Part shown: one piece after another, positions 34,368 to 43,146 of the stretch | How positions within the stretch are numbered: position 1 is the first letter of the stretch | Layout: every line of letters begins with the position of its first letter | Assembly: GCF_000429905.1 (NCBI RefSeq) | Contig: NZ_AUCT01000023.1 | Span: 1-64,000 of the forward strand | Length of the DNA: 64,000 nt | Reading direction: 5' to 3' | DNA from: Desulfatibacillum aliphaticivorans DSM 15576 | GTDB lineage: Bacteria; Desulfobacterota; Desulfobacteria; Desulfobacterales; Desulfatibacillaceae | The notes under the pieces: generated by a model | Told to the model about the DNA's origin: nothing | The model's input: only the letters and a program-made list of their open reading frames with translations | The model's database searches: none | Position numbers and translations under genes: made by a program

Positions 34368-35801
34368 TTAGTCGTCCATGTTGGACAGGACATCCAGCTT
34401 GCGGGGATGCTTTTTCCACATGCCCGCTTTTTTGAGCTTGGCGATGATGGCATTGCCCAAGGCGGTTTTGTCCTGAACTTCCGACAGCCTTTCCAGGGCA
34501 TCAATCATGCGGTCCATGCCCACCTTGTCGTTGGGTTTGAGCAACGTCAACTGTTTTAGTAAGGGCTCCAGCCGGGAGGTTTCCTTCACCTGGGTCGGAG
34601 GAATCCTGGACATGGCGGATTTTGCCGCCTCCCCGGTTTTTGTGGGGGCTTGAGGCGATGCGCCGGCTTGACCCGGGGCGGCCGCAGCGGACAGTTTTTG
34701 CACCGGAGCGTTCTCGGAGGCGGCCAGATTATTGGGCCAGGGATAGGGCTTTTTGTCCTTCAGGGGAAGTGCGGGAAAGCGCACCTTTATCCACCCAAAG
34801 GGAAAAAGCTGATTGGCCAGGGTCCGCGTGGTTCCGAACGGCATGGGCCTCCCATTTTTCATACGGGTTTTGGGCGCCCGGACATCATCCAGGGTCATGC
34901 ATTCCACATGGGAGAACCTGCCGACCCGGAGGATCGCTTCGTTGGAGGCGAGGTTTTTGACGATGCAGTTGACGGGCTCCAGAATTTTCCCCACTCTGGC
35001 GACAGGGCCTGCATTATAAAACCTCAAGGCTTCCTGAACATACTTATGCACATAAAAATCGTTCAGCGCATCCAGGAGGTACTGGGCGTCCACCGTGTTT
35101 CCATGGAGGGGAAACGGGGCCAGGGATAAAACCGCCGAGCGCTTGTTGGGTCTGCCTGTCGCCAGGGCGTGAGCGGCTTCCACATGGCCTTTGGGGGTGG
35201 GAGACTTGTCCGGCTTGTTTGACACTTCCACGGGCTCCACAATGACGGTGGCGTCCGGGCCCAGGGAAATGTCCGGGATTTTGAGCCAGCGCATGGGATC
35301 GTCCTTGATTCTCCCAAATATTTTTTCCGAGGCGTCCCTGTCTCCTTTTCTCACGCGGGCAGGGCCCACGCAGGGGTTGGCCAGGGCCGTCCGAATGGCG
35401 CCTTTGACGCTGGATCCCGGTATGTATGCCTGGCCTGTGACGAAGTTTCGCATCATGGGGCCCACCAGCACCTGGTTTTGGGGGTCCCGTTCTTTGATGG
35501 CCTTTTCATAGGTTTTTAGGAGCTTATGGGACTCCACCTTGACGGATCCCATGCCGGCCTTTTCAATGGAGACATTTTCGGCCACAAAAGAGCGCAGGAC
35601 CGCAAAGTTGTCCGTATCCGTCATACGCAGCAGGGTTTCCTGGTCTTCATAGGATTCCATCCATTTAACCAGATCGATGAAATGCAGGCTTCCGTCCCGG
35701 ATCACGTAGGAAAAGGGATCCAGTTCCTCCCCGGTTCCGATGTGGACGGGAGTCAGGAGTTCAAACTCCGCCCTGTGTTTTTCAAATTGCAAACCATTCA
35801 T
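34368..35801 (-). CDS. csm5: Csm5 (Cas7-like subunit of type III-A effector)
   Basis: RAMP-fold subunit of 477 residues that caps the Csm backbone. Family features are the N-terminal ELLTPVHIGTGEELDPFSYV, the Gly-rich YIPGSSVKGAIRTALA near residue 130, and a long C-terminal extension. GAGGAAAATTTCC precedes ATG 35801. The start overlaps the end of csm4 by 20 bp, showing translational coupling. Residues about 370-410 form an Ala/Pro-rich linker (AAAAPGQAGASPQAPTKTG) not usual in the family. Confidence 0.92.
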   Translation of the reverse strand: MNGLQFEKHRAEFELLTPVHIGTGEELDPFSYVIRDGSLHFIDLVKWMESYEDQETLLRMTDTDNFAVLRSFVAENVSIEKAGMGSVKVESHKLLKTYEKAIKERDPQNQVLVGPMMRNFVTGQAYIPGSSVKGAIRTALANPCVGPARVRKGDRDASEKIFGRIKDDPMRWLKIPDISLGPDATVIVEPVEVSNKPDKSPTPKGHVEAAHALATGRPNKRSAVLSLAPFPLHGNTVDAQYLLDALNDFYVHKYVQEALRFYNAGPVARVGKILEPVNCIVKNLASNEAILRVGRFSHVECMTLDDVRAPKTRMKNGRPMPFGTTRTLANQLFPFGWIKVRFPALPLKDKKPYPWPNNLAASENAPVQKLSAAAAPGQAGASPQAPTKTGEAAKSAMSRIPPTQVKETSRLEPLLKQLTLLKPNDKVGMDRMIDALERLSEVQDKTALGNAIIAKLKKAGMWKKHPRKLDVLSNMDD

Positions 35802-36810
35802 GGAAATTTTCCTCTTTGATGGAAAACGGTATGGTTAAGGGGATGCCGCAATGGCGGATCCTTTCATCCGAGTGCACGTTTTTAAGCAGGCCGACCTCGT
35901 CCAACCGGCTGTCGCCGCCAAAGACCGCTCCCGGGGCAAACATGAGGATGGGCTTTTTAAAGGGCCTGGGAGGCCCGCCCGTGGGGCTGGAATAGGCAAA
36001 GTCGCCCCCCAGCTTTCCAAAGCGGGTTGTCAGGCGGTACAGTGCAGGAAGCTCTTCCATTCCGCTGAAAGCGCAAAAGGAGAGCGACATCTGCACGTTG
36101 GGGTTTTCGGCTTCCAGAGACGCAGGATCAAAGTCCGAATCCTTTTCAATGTCCAGGACCCCCATGCCCGCCGACTTGTCCGCCCCGTAGCCGGAGGCCG
36201 GAAGATATTCCGTCAAGAACCAGTCCGCAACGGCGGCTGCTTCCGATTCTCTGGTCCTGACGTACAGGTCCAGTACGGTATCCCGGGCGTACCAGGTTTT
36301 ATCCCTGACAAAAAGGCCGCCTTCCTGCACGGTCCCGCTCTCCCTGTTGATGGTGTTGTGCATGGTGGAGTCCTGAACGGGCGCAGAGGCTTTTGCCTCG
36401 CCCTCGGAGTCCCGCCGGCTCAAGAACAGAGAGTACAATTTCAGCGGATCGTACTCGCCCTTAAGGCTTTGCCAGTCTTCCAGGGATATCCGGCCCGCCT
36501 TGTTCCATTTTTTAATGGCGGAGAGGCCGTTGAACAGGTCCTGTTGGGTTTCGCCAAACCCGGACTTTACAAATTGAGCGGTCTGTTCCCTTGTGGGAGG
36601 AGGCAAAACAGGCCTGGGCAGGGTGTCGGCGGCAAAGCAGGATGAAAATATGATCGGCGCCGGCCCCTGGCCGTATTCCTGCAGGAACTTTTCCAAAGCC
36701 TCCTCGCCATCCCGATACCGAATGGCCCAGCACAAATGGCCGAAAAGGGTATCGGACGCCAAAGGCGTGATGACCGGCGAGCGAGGCGTGATTTTATACC
36801 TGTGCAACAT
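35782..36810 (-). CDS. csm4: Csm4 (Cas5-like subunit of type III-A effector)
   Basis: RAMP protein of 342 residues that binds the crRNA 5' handle and contacts Cas10. The opening HRYKITPRSPVITPLASDTL with FGHLCWAIRYRDG and the late Gly-rich stretch TTRFGKLGGDFAYSSPTGGP are typical. AGGAGG before ATG 36810 fixes the start. It follows csm3 by 13 bp and overlaps csm5 by 20 bp. Confidence 0.92.
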   Translation of the reverse strand: MLHRYKITPRSPVITPLASDTLFGHLCWAIRYRDGEEALEKFLQEYGQGPAPIIFSSCFAADTLPRPVLPPPTREQTAQFVKSGFGETQQDLFNGLSAIKKWNKAGRISLEDWQSLKGEYDPLKLYSLFLSRRDSEGEAKASAPVQDSTMHNTINRESGTVQEGGLFVRDKTWYARDTVLDLYVRTRESEAAAVADWFLTEYLPASGYGADKSAGMGVLDIEKDSDFDPASLEAENPNVQMSLSFCAFSGMEELPALYRLTTRFGKLGGDFAYSSPTGGPPRPFKKPILMFAPGAVFGGDSRLDEVGLLKNVHSDERIRHCGIPLTIPFSIKEENFHEWFAI

Positions 36811-36823
36811 GGGCGCCTCCTGT

Positions 36824-37522
36824 TTACAGGCTCAGGGATTCCAGGAAATCTTCCGACTGTTCCACGCCGTCGATCAGCAGGGGGCAAAATTTTATTTGCC
36901 CGCATCCCCGAGAGCCTGCTCCTCCCAGAGCGTCCAGTTCCAGCATTTTCATGGCCTTGAGCAGGTTCTGGAAGTAATCGTCCGGGTCTTCATCGAATTT
37001 TTTAAAGGAGATGTTGAAATCAAACTCCACGCCGGCGGGGACGCGTTCCAAAGGCCGGGGATTGGCCATGCAGGAAATGCGGTTGATGGAGTTTTCGTAT
37101 TTCACCTCCATGGGGAGATCGCCGTCTTCGAACCGCTTTTTCCAGTCGCTGGAAAGCATGGCGTCCCGTACCACCACACGGGTGGGCCCCTGCACATCGT
37201 TGCCGTTCCGCCCCTTGTCTTTTGAGGCGGAAGTTCCAAAGACCGGACAGACCGGGCAGTCTTTTTGTCCGCAATCGCAAGGGGCGCCGTCTGCCCTCCC
37301 TTTTCCCATTACATAGCGGCCTTCCTTGATCTCCAACAGGCTGCGGAGCTTGCCTTTAAGGGACGAGCCGGGAATATAAGGCGCGCCGCTTTCCGGCAAG
37401 GGGTCCTTGATGATGGGATTGTCCATGCCGCCGATTTCGATGGTTTCACTGGCGGCCCCGATATGCAGACCGGTGATCACTTTTATTTTGCCGGAAATCT
37501 TGATGATTTTTTCCAGTTTCAT
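36824..37522 (-). CDS. csm3: Csm3 (Cas7 backbone, target-RNA cutting subunit)
   Basis: A 232-residue Cas7-type backbone protein. The segment GLHIGAASETIEIGGMDNPI carries the catalytic-loop Asp (residue 34, equivalent to Asp33 of characterised Csm3), so target RNA cleavage at 6-nt intervals is expected. YIPGSSLKGKLRSLLE and GAGSRGCGQIKF are further RAMP Gly-rich motifs. A CDCGQKDCPVCPVFG cysteine cluster in the thumb is a common zinc site. AAGGAGG before ATG 37522 decides the start over the in-frame ATG at 37570, which would overlap csm2. Confidence 0.94.
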   Translation of the reverse strand: MKLEKIIKISGKIKVITGLHIGAASETIEIGGMDNPIIKDPLPESGAPYIPGSSLKGKLRSLLEIKEGRYVMGKGRADGAPCDCGQKDCPVCPVFGTSASKDKGRNGNDVQGPTRVVVRDAMLSSDWKKRFEDGDLPMEVKYENSINRISCMANPRPLERVPAGVEFDFNISFKKFDEDPDDYFQNLLKAMKMLELDALGGAGSRGCGQIKFCPLLIDGVEQSEDFLESLSL

Positions 37523-37538
37523 TCTATCCTCCTTGATT

Positions 37539-37958
37539 TTATCGCAGCTTTTTAATACCCGGTAATCCATAGTAAAAGCCTACCACAGCCTCAAAATGAA
37601 GCATGAAGGCCTCGAAGTCTTCCGACATGTCTATCCTATCAATATTTTCAACCAAGAACGACTTGAAATTACGAGGGATTTTGGGATTGTCTTCTCTGGC
37701 TGCATAATTGGCCTTGGATTTCACCATTTTTATGAGCGGCTTGACAGCTTCAAAATTCGTTTTGGATTTGACCTTTTTTTCCAGTTGCTTGAAATCATTA
37801 TAGAAGCGGCGCAACTGGGTAGGGGTTAGCGAACCTTTCTTGTCAGGCTCATTGTCTCTGTGAGGCTTGTACTTTATAAAGCTGCGAGCCAGTTTTAGAG
37901 CATCCTCATCTAAAAGGTTGCATCTAATGTTATTATTCTCATCGCGATAGTAGCTCAT
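37539..37958 (-). CDS. csm2: Csm2 (small subunit of type III-A effector)
   Basis: A 139-residue, basic, helical protein; the C-terminal half (KSFLVENIDRIDMSEDFEAF, HFEAVVGFYYGL) is the conserved Csm2 helical bundle. Csm2 lines the belly of the complex along the crRNA-target duplex. AAAGGAGG precedes ATG 37958. It separates cas10 (43 bp upstream) from csm3 (16 bp downstream). Its presence defines the system as III-A. Confidence 0.9.
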   Translation of the reverse strand: MSYYRDENNNIRCNLLDEDALKLARSFIKYKPHRDNEPDKKGSLTPTQLRRFYNDFKQLEKKVKSKTNFEAVKPLIKMVKSKANYAAREDNPKIPRNFKSFLVENIDRIDMSEDFEAFMLHFEAVVGFYYGLPGIKKLR

Positions 37959-38000
37959 CTTCGAACCTCCTTTGGGGTTTTATATAGAAAAAACGTTTGG

Positions 38001-40457
38001 TTATTCTTTCCTGTTTCGGTTGATGGCGTAATAAAGGGGCACATGCAGGTTATCCAGTAGGGGCCGGGACTCGGCGCCTACCGCAAAAATGGAATAAAGC
38101 ATGTCCACCTCGGCCTGGTTGCCTCCCCTGGGGTCTACAATGTTCCTCCCGATGTCATAGTGAGCGTGGGAGAGGTATCTGCCAAAACGGATTTCGTTTT
38201 CCTGGATGAACCGTTTGTACATCCTCTGATATTCAAGCAGGCGATAAACAAAGCTGGGAGTAAACCTGGTTCGGTCTTTTTCCTCCATGGCTTTTTCAAA
38301 GTTGCCGCCCAGAATCATCAGATCCCGCATGTCCGCCCAGGAAAAGGCCTCATCCAGGAAGCACAGCTTGTCTTTTTCCGGGCCGGAGTCTTTTGCTTTA
38401 TCGAGCCAGTCCTCCACCAAAGCCGCCGCCTTGCGCATGGGCAGGCGAGGCTTGGCCGGCATCACCGCCGCGGACAGGGTCAGGTCCGGGTTGTTCCCGC
38501 AAAATTTTGCGAAATCCTCCCTGACCCTGAGTGCAAACACCAGAGTCTGATTCCATGGCCCCACCATGAACAGGTCGTCTCCGCCGGCAAACACCGTGTA
38601 GATGTCGGGAAAGTCTTTTTCGCACAAGGTGGTCAGGTAGTCGGAAAAAAAGAAGCTGAGCATGCGTGACAAAAACGAAAAACGCGCCACGGAAAGCCTG
38701 TCTCCCAGGCCCATGCTGAATACCAGCCCCAGGTTGTCGACGTCTGCTTTCATGAAGCCCAACAGCGCTCTGCCCACCAACCCATCTCCGGTTTTTTTCC
38801 TGGCTTTGGCGGCTATCATTCCAAAGGTTTTCACCTGGCCAGCCTCCAGGGGGATTTCTCCGTTTTCATCGTCCAGGGCGGAAAACCAGTCATTGTCCAT
38901 AAGCTCTTCTTCAGTGATGGAAGGAAGGCTTCTGGCTATGCGGGCATGGGCCATGCCGGGCGTGTTGGCCGGCGTCTCCATGGCTAATACGCTTTGAAAA
39001 TGAGAAGGCGGCTTTGCGTGCATGGAGAAATGCACTCCGTCGAACAGTTCAATATCGCCCTTGTCCGCATAGGTGTAATATGGCTTTTTAGGCAGGTTGG
39101 CGCCGATTTCCACAATCTGCTGGAAACACTCCCTGCACAGACTGATTTCCTGGCCTTCCTTTTTTGCGATTGATTCGGTGCATTCCAGGTCGGATGGATT
39201 GTACCCGCATATAGTACAATTGCCGCCTTCCCGCTCGTCGTAATCTTCTGTGATGACGGGGCCGTCATTTGCTATGGCTGTTTTAATCTTTCTGAGCTTG
39301 GCGACTTCCAGCGCGTCATGGGTTTGATCCAGTTTCTTCCTGAATGTTTCCGGTTCGAAATCCTTTTGAGACAGCGTGGTTTGCCAGGACAGGCTCATGC
39401 TTAACAGCCCTTTAAAGCGTCCCTTGAACCAGCCGTGCATTTCTTTCTCGAGGACAGACAGTTTTTCCTGCACTTCCGGCAGCAGGGGGAGAAGCAGCAT
39501 GAACTTCCCGCCGGAATCCATAAGCCGGCACACGCCATGAACACCTATACGCTGACATATGGACAGGATGACGGATCGCACCACCGCCTGCAGGTAAAAC
39601 GAACGGGCGCGGAAAATCTTTGAAACGCCTCTGCCTGAGTTTTTGCTTATGCCGAATATATAATCCTGTATGCCGGATAAATCGCCTCCCAGGATGATGA
39701 ATTTGTCTTCCTCATCCTTTTCCCTGGGCGCCGTCCCCTTATTCCGGTGAAACAAAAACAAGGCCTGGGCGATGGATGCCGTTGTGAATCCATGGTCGTA
39801 CAGCGATATGTCAGCCAGGGTCTTATACGTGGAGGAAGGGATGCACCATGTGTATCCTTCCAGAGTCGTGGCCAGAGCCTCCAGATACAGATCAAAGGGC
39901 AAGTCCTGGCTGATTTTTTTGATGTCCGACATAAAGCTGTCAAAGAGCTCCGCATATTCGTCAGGATCCCCGGATGCTTTGGCCTGAATGGGAAAAAACT
40001 GATTTTCCCGCGGATCCAATGGAACGAGACGGTGAAACCATTCCCCTGGCGGGTTGAACTCATGCCGTCCCATCTGGACCTGGTCAAAGACGGAAACCAG
40101 CCGGGCTTCCCTGAAAGAAGGCGGCTCTTCGGAATGTGCGTGTTCTTCCCTTTCACCTGAACTCAACCGGTCCGCTATCATGATGGACATTTCGGCCGCG
40201 TCGTCATGGTTGGGTTTGTGGTGGGCTGAAGCCATCCTGGCAACCTTGGACCTGTCCTCCCTTATGTCCTTGGGGAGGGGGAGGTCATTTTCAATAAAAT
40301 AGTCTGTATAGACTGTGTGCCAGTGCCCGGCTTTGCCCTTGTAGTTTGTAAGGTACTCTCCCTCCATGTCCTTGGAATACGGCCTTTTCGCCCTTTGGGC
40401 GAACTTGCCGATGTCGTGAAGCAGCGCTGCAAGTACAACCCGTTTTAATTCCTCCAT
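38001..40457 (-). CDS. cas10: Cas10/Csm1, HD nuclease and cyclic-oligoadenylate synthase
   Basis: The 818-residue signature subunit of the effector. The N-terminal HD domain has LLHDIGKF (His14-Asp15), so target-activated ssDNA cutting is likely. A zinc site (CTICGYNPSDLEC, later CREC) lies near 413-445. The second Palm domain carries GGDD at about 625-628 (FAGGDDLFMVG), needed to make cyclic oligoadenylate. Both active sites are intact. AAAGGA precedes ATG 40457. A GGAAACGTTTCC palindrome lies 113 bp upstream, so cas10 probably starts its own transcript leading csm2-csm3-csm4-csm5. Confidence 0.95.
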   Translation of the reverse strand: MEELKRVVLAALLHDIGKFAQRAKRPYSKDMEGEYLTNYKGKAGHWHTVYTDYFIENDLPLPKDIREDRSKVARMASAHHKPNHDDAAEMSIMIADRLSSGEREEHAHSEEPPSFREARLVSVFDQVQMGRHEFNPPGEWFHRLVPLDPRENQFFPIQAKASGDPDEYAELFDSFMSDIKKISQDLPFDLYLEALATTLEGYTWCIPSSTYKTLADISLYDHGFTTASIAQALFLFHRNKGTAPREKDEEDKFIILGGDLSGIQDYIFGISKNSGRGVSKIFRARSFYLQAVVRSVILSICQRIGVHGVCRLMDSGGKFMLLLPLLPEVQEKLSVLEKEMHGWFKGRFKGLLSMSLSWQTTLSQKDFEPETFRKKLDQTHDALEVAKLRKIKTAIANDGPVITEDYDEREGGNCTICGYNPSDLECTESIAKKEGQEISLCRECFQQIVEIGANLPKKPYYTYADKGDIELFDGVHFSMHAKPPSHFQSVLAMETPANTPGMAHARIARSLPSITEEELMDNDWFSALDDENGEIPLEAGQVKTFGMIAAKARKKTGDGLVGRALLGFMKADVDNLGLVFSMGLGDRLSVARFSFLSRMLSFFFSDYLTTLCEKDFPDIYTVFAGGDDLFMVGPWNQTLVFALRVREDFAKFCGNNPDLTLSAAVMPAKPRLPMRKAAALVEDWLDKAKDSGPEKDKLCFLDEAFSWADMRDLMILGGNFEKAMEEKDRTRFTPSFVYRLLEYQRMYKRFIQENEIRFGRYLSHAHYDIGRNIVDPRGGNQAEVDMLYSIFAVGAESRPLLDNLHVPLYYAINRNRKE

Positions 40458-40569
40458 GATTATCGTCCTTTCCCGATTGCTTTAAGATCCAGGGTAAAAA
40501 GGCGGTTGCGCCCTTTAGCATCGGTTTTCGATTTCATTTTAAGCACGCAAAAAACACATGTTAAAGTTT

Positions 40570-40581
40570 GGAAACGTTTCC
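40570..40581. promoter_or_regulatory. GGAAACGTTTCC palindrome upstream of cas10
   Basis: Perfect copy of the 12-mer, 113 bp before the cas10 start and just before the end of the CARF gene. A candidate -10 (TAAAAT on the minus strand, 40536-40541) lies 37 bp downstream, centre to centre, so the site would overlap or adjoin the -35 region. Confidence 0.7.
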
Positions 40582-40587
40582 GTATGC

Positions 40588-41718
40588 CTAATATTCCAGC
40601 CTGAGCAGATTCTTGTCCAAATGGATCCCGTATCGGATGTTGTCCCCGGATCGATCTGTGGCTATGACAAGAAATTTTTTGGCGAACTCCCCAAAACTAC
40701 TGATTAGTTGTTTATTCGCCTTAGATTTGTAGCCATTAAAATTTTCGTAAGAGATTGACATTATTCCGTCTTTGCTCATCTCGCCGACAGGGCGAGTCCC
40801 AGCAATTTTTTGGTACACATTTGTGATTTCAGGATGCTTATCTTCAATGTCGTCCCACTCCACAAAACAATCCGTACAATTTTTGCAGGAAGCATCCTTT
40901 TTCTCGGGCCTGCATTCCTTTTTTTGTGAAGCCAGGAAAAAGTACAGCGCCATATGCGCCGGCCTTAAATCGCACTCCCTTCCTTTGTATTTTATTTTTT
41001 TGTCAGCCAGACTGACGGTAACCGGCTGCTGGCCGCCTTTCACCAGAGAAAGCATCAGGGTCGCGGGATCAGCCGGTTCTATCAAATGCGCCGGGGTCAG
41101 ACGGTCACGAACGGAGATGAAAGGCAATGGTATAAGACTTACCTGAGCACGCCCGGTCTCCATATGTATGGGGAGGTTGTCTTTATCACGGACCTCAATG
41201 AGGGCTGATTCTTTAGGCGGAAAATAAAAGTCTCTGTTGCTTTCAAACTGCGGGCTTACCAGGACATGATAAAGCCTGTCCTGGGGCCGGCCATACATCT
41301 GTGCAGCCAAGGCCAGGCATGAACTCATGGTCTTCCTTCCTCCGGCAACGGAGAAGAAGACTGCGGATTCAGGGTCTTTTGTTAAATGAAAGGCTTTGTC
41401 CATGCACAGCCGCAGCAATAGTTCATTGTCTTCCCCGTCAATAATGTCGGGAATTTCGTTCCCGACGGAATCATGAATCACGTGGACGTTATGGTGGGTG
41501 AATTCGATTGAAGCCGGATCGATTTCATAATCCCTCAAATATTTCTGGTAGGCGCTGTTTTCTCCTCCAAGAAGATTTGCGTAGACTTGTTCCTTCCCAT
41601 CACGCGTCGTGATTATGTGAATGGCATGAACCTCTTTTTGCTGCTGGTGCAGAGCATACAGGGCCTCTGTAACCACCTGGGGGCTTAGGCCGACAACCGC
41701 CAGAAGAATATTTTTCAT
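40588..41718 (-). CDS. CARF protein of the NE0113 type (TIGR02584), candidate ring nuclease or cOA sensor
   Basis: A 376-residue protein. The N-terminal CARF fold shows ILLAVVGLSPQVVTEALYAL and, at residues 126-131, the ligand-pocket motif GGRKTM (FFSVAGGRKTMSSCLALAAQ). The C-terminal half holds a cysteine knuckle (CRPEKKDASCKNCTDC) and a basic, winged-helix-like end. There is no HEPN RxxxxH, so it is not a Csm6 RNase; a cOA-degrading or cOA-responsive DNA-binding role fits better. GGAGGTGAT precedes ATG 41718, which overlaps the cas6 stop by 4 bp. Confidence 0.82.
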   Translation of the reverse strand: MKNILLAVVGLSPQVVTEALYALHQQQKEVHAIHIITTRDGKEQVYANLLGGENSAYQKYLRDYEIDPASIEFTHHNVHVIHDSVGNEIPDIIDGEDNELLLRLCMDKAFHLTKDPESAVFFSVAGGRKTMSSCLALAAQMYGRPQDRLYHVLVSPQFESNRDFYFPPKESALIEVRDKDNLPIHMETGRAQVSLIPLPFISVRDRLTPAHLIEPADPATLMLSLVKGGQQPVTVSLADKKIKYKGRECDLRPAHMALYFFLASQKKECRPEKKDASCKNCTDCFVEWDDIEDKHPEITNVYQKIAGTRPVGEMSKDGIMSISYENFNGYKSKANKQLISSFGEFAKKFLVIATDRSGDNIRYGIHLDKNLLRLEY

Positions 41719-42707
41719 CGCATCACCTCCATACGAAATTCGCCTAAACCGAAAGTGGTCTGCTTACCTACATGAAGCAGTTCCGCCAGACGCAGGATAG
41801 GAAGAAACTCTTCCAACTTCCCAAAATAATCCACGGAGCCGCTTATCCCTCCCATGAGCATGGATTTGTCCTGCCTGTTAGAATACCGTTTCCAATCATA
41901 CCAATGGAGGTTGGAATCTACTGCTTCCACTTCCTGAGCCCTTTTCACCAATCCCTTGTAATCCAGGTCCGGCTCCCCTTCTCCATACTGGTTGAAGAGG
42001 GTGGATATTCTGCGAAGCGCCGCCCGGATAAGTACGTGAAACGGAAGATCCGCCTGAAGATGATTCCCAAACTTAAGTCGCAGGGGCGTTTCCAAAAAAA
42101 CTTGGACTACAAAAGGTTCGTCCTTGGGGGCCGGAGTTTTTCCCAGTCCAACTGAATTTCCGTAAGTCCCCCCTGTCAAGGTTTTCTCCTCATCGGTGTA
42201 TATGACTTCTTCATTATGCAGTATTTCGTTTACAACGAATCCCGCCCTATGCCCGTCAATCCGCTTTCCGATCCCCAAATTCCCTATTTCCGAAAACGCA
42301 TACACAAAGTAGGGCAGCTCCTTGTTTACATCTCCAAAAAGCAAAAGATGAAAATCAAAGGCATCTCCTTCGAGCATATGGCTGTTAATAGTTTTCGGAG
42401 GCTTGATCACATAAGGCTTTGGTATGCTTGGGGCCCCCTTTTGCTCGGGATCGAACGTACTCTCATCAATGAATATCTTGGCGTAAAGACACCGGTTATT
42501 AAGCAGGCACTCATGGCACTCTTTGTTCTTAAAAGTGCACACTACCCTTTTAAGGGAATGGCCGAATACCCCCCGAAAGGTGGATCCCTTATAAGCAGGC
42601 AACAACGCTTCTCTGGTAAGGGTGCACCGGAAGTGATAGTCGCCAACAACCATTCCGGGGCCGTTTTCCACTTCCGTTTTCTGGTCAGTTTGGCGTAAAA
42701 TAGACAT
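41715..42707 (-). CDS. cas6: Cas6 pre-crRNA endoribonuclease
   Basis: A 330-residue Cas6 of the long (COG5551-like) type. The N-terminal part has the LPAYKGSTFRGVFGHSLKRV segment and a four-cysteine region (CTFKNKECHECLLNNRC). The C-terminal RAMP Gly-rich loop is LLHVGKQTTFGLGEFRMEV. It should cut the repeat transcript to leave the AUUGCGAC handle. AAAGGATATCCAA precedes ATG 42707. It is the first gene of the island's right-hand cas operon, with a GGAAACGTTTCC site 89 bp upstream. Confidence 0.9.
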   Translation of the reverse strand: MSILRQTDQKTEVENGPGMVVGDYHFRCTLTREALLPAYKGSTFRGVFGHSLKRVVCTFKNKECHECLLNNRCLYAKIFIDESTFDPEQKGAPSIPKPYVIKPPKTINSHMLEGDAFDFHLLLFGDVNKELPYFVYAFSEIGNLGIGKRIDGHRAGFVVNEILHNEEVIYTDEEKTLTGGTYGNSVGLGKTPAPKDEPFVVQVFLETPLRLKFGNHLQADLPFHVLIRAALRRISTLFNQYGEGEPDLDYKGLVKRAQEVEAVDSNLHWYDWKRYSNRQDKSMLMGGISGSVDYFGKLEEFLPILRLAELLHVGKQTTFGLGEFRMEVMR

Positions 42708-42795
42708 TTGGATATCCTTTCAATAATTGAATGCTTGATGTTTGGGGCCATCTTGGGAAGCAAAATTATTATCGTATGGGGCAAACGGCAATAAA

Positions 42796-42807
42796 GGAAA
42801 CGTTTCC
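42796..42807. promoter_or_regulatory. GGAAACGTTTCC palindrome upstream of cas6
   Basis: Perfect 12-mer, 89 bp upstream of the cas6 start. A candidate -10 (GATAAT on the minus strand, 42768-42773) lies 31 bp downstream, centre to centre, giving almost the same geometry as at cas10. Confidence 0.7.
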
Positions 42808-43146
42808 ATGATCGAATTTTTCTATCTGGTTGCAAAAGAATGCTGCCAAAAACTATTTCCAGAAAAATGCATGAGAATGAATAAACGTCTATCACTAACC
42901 GTGTTAAACGTCAAACTTAGTGCAGTATTGGATGAATCTATTTTATTGCAGCAGTTTCCAAATAGGAAATTCCTGAGAGAAGTAGGGCTCCAAGGGCTTT
43001 CTACGTCCTGGCCCTGTGCCTAAATTGTGCCCGCCAGGCTCGAAAAAGTTCTAAAAATATCAAACAGGGCCAAACGGCCATGCTTAGACTATCAATGATT
43101 TCAAGTGTTTGAAAAACCTAAAAATTTCTTGTTCAAGATTTTTCGT
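42808..43146. other. Right end of the island, no supported gene; relic of an integrase tail
   Basis: A plus-strand frame (42742-43023) has no ribosome-binding site and no family features. GCCTAAATTGTGCCCGC at 43018-43034 matches the coding region of the integrase C-terminus (18900-18916) exactly; the surrounding minus-strand frame reads GGHNLGTG, similar to the integrase GGHNLGAI-type ending. This looks like a remnant of another integrase or of the arm sites beside attR. Confidence 0.4.

Noticed and set aside
40588..41718. Calling the CARF protein Csm6
   Set aside because: It has no HEPN RxxxxH motif; the C-terminal half looks like a zinc knuckle and winged helix.
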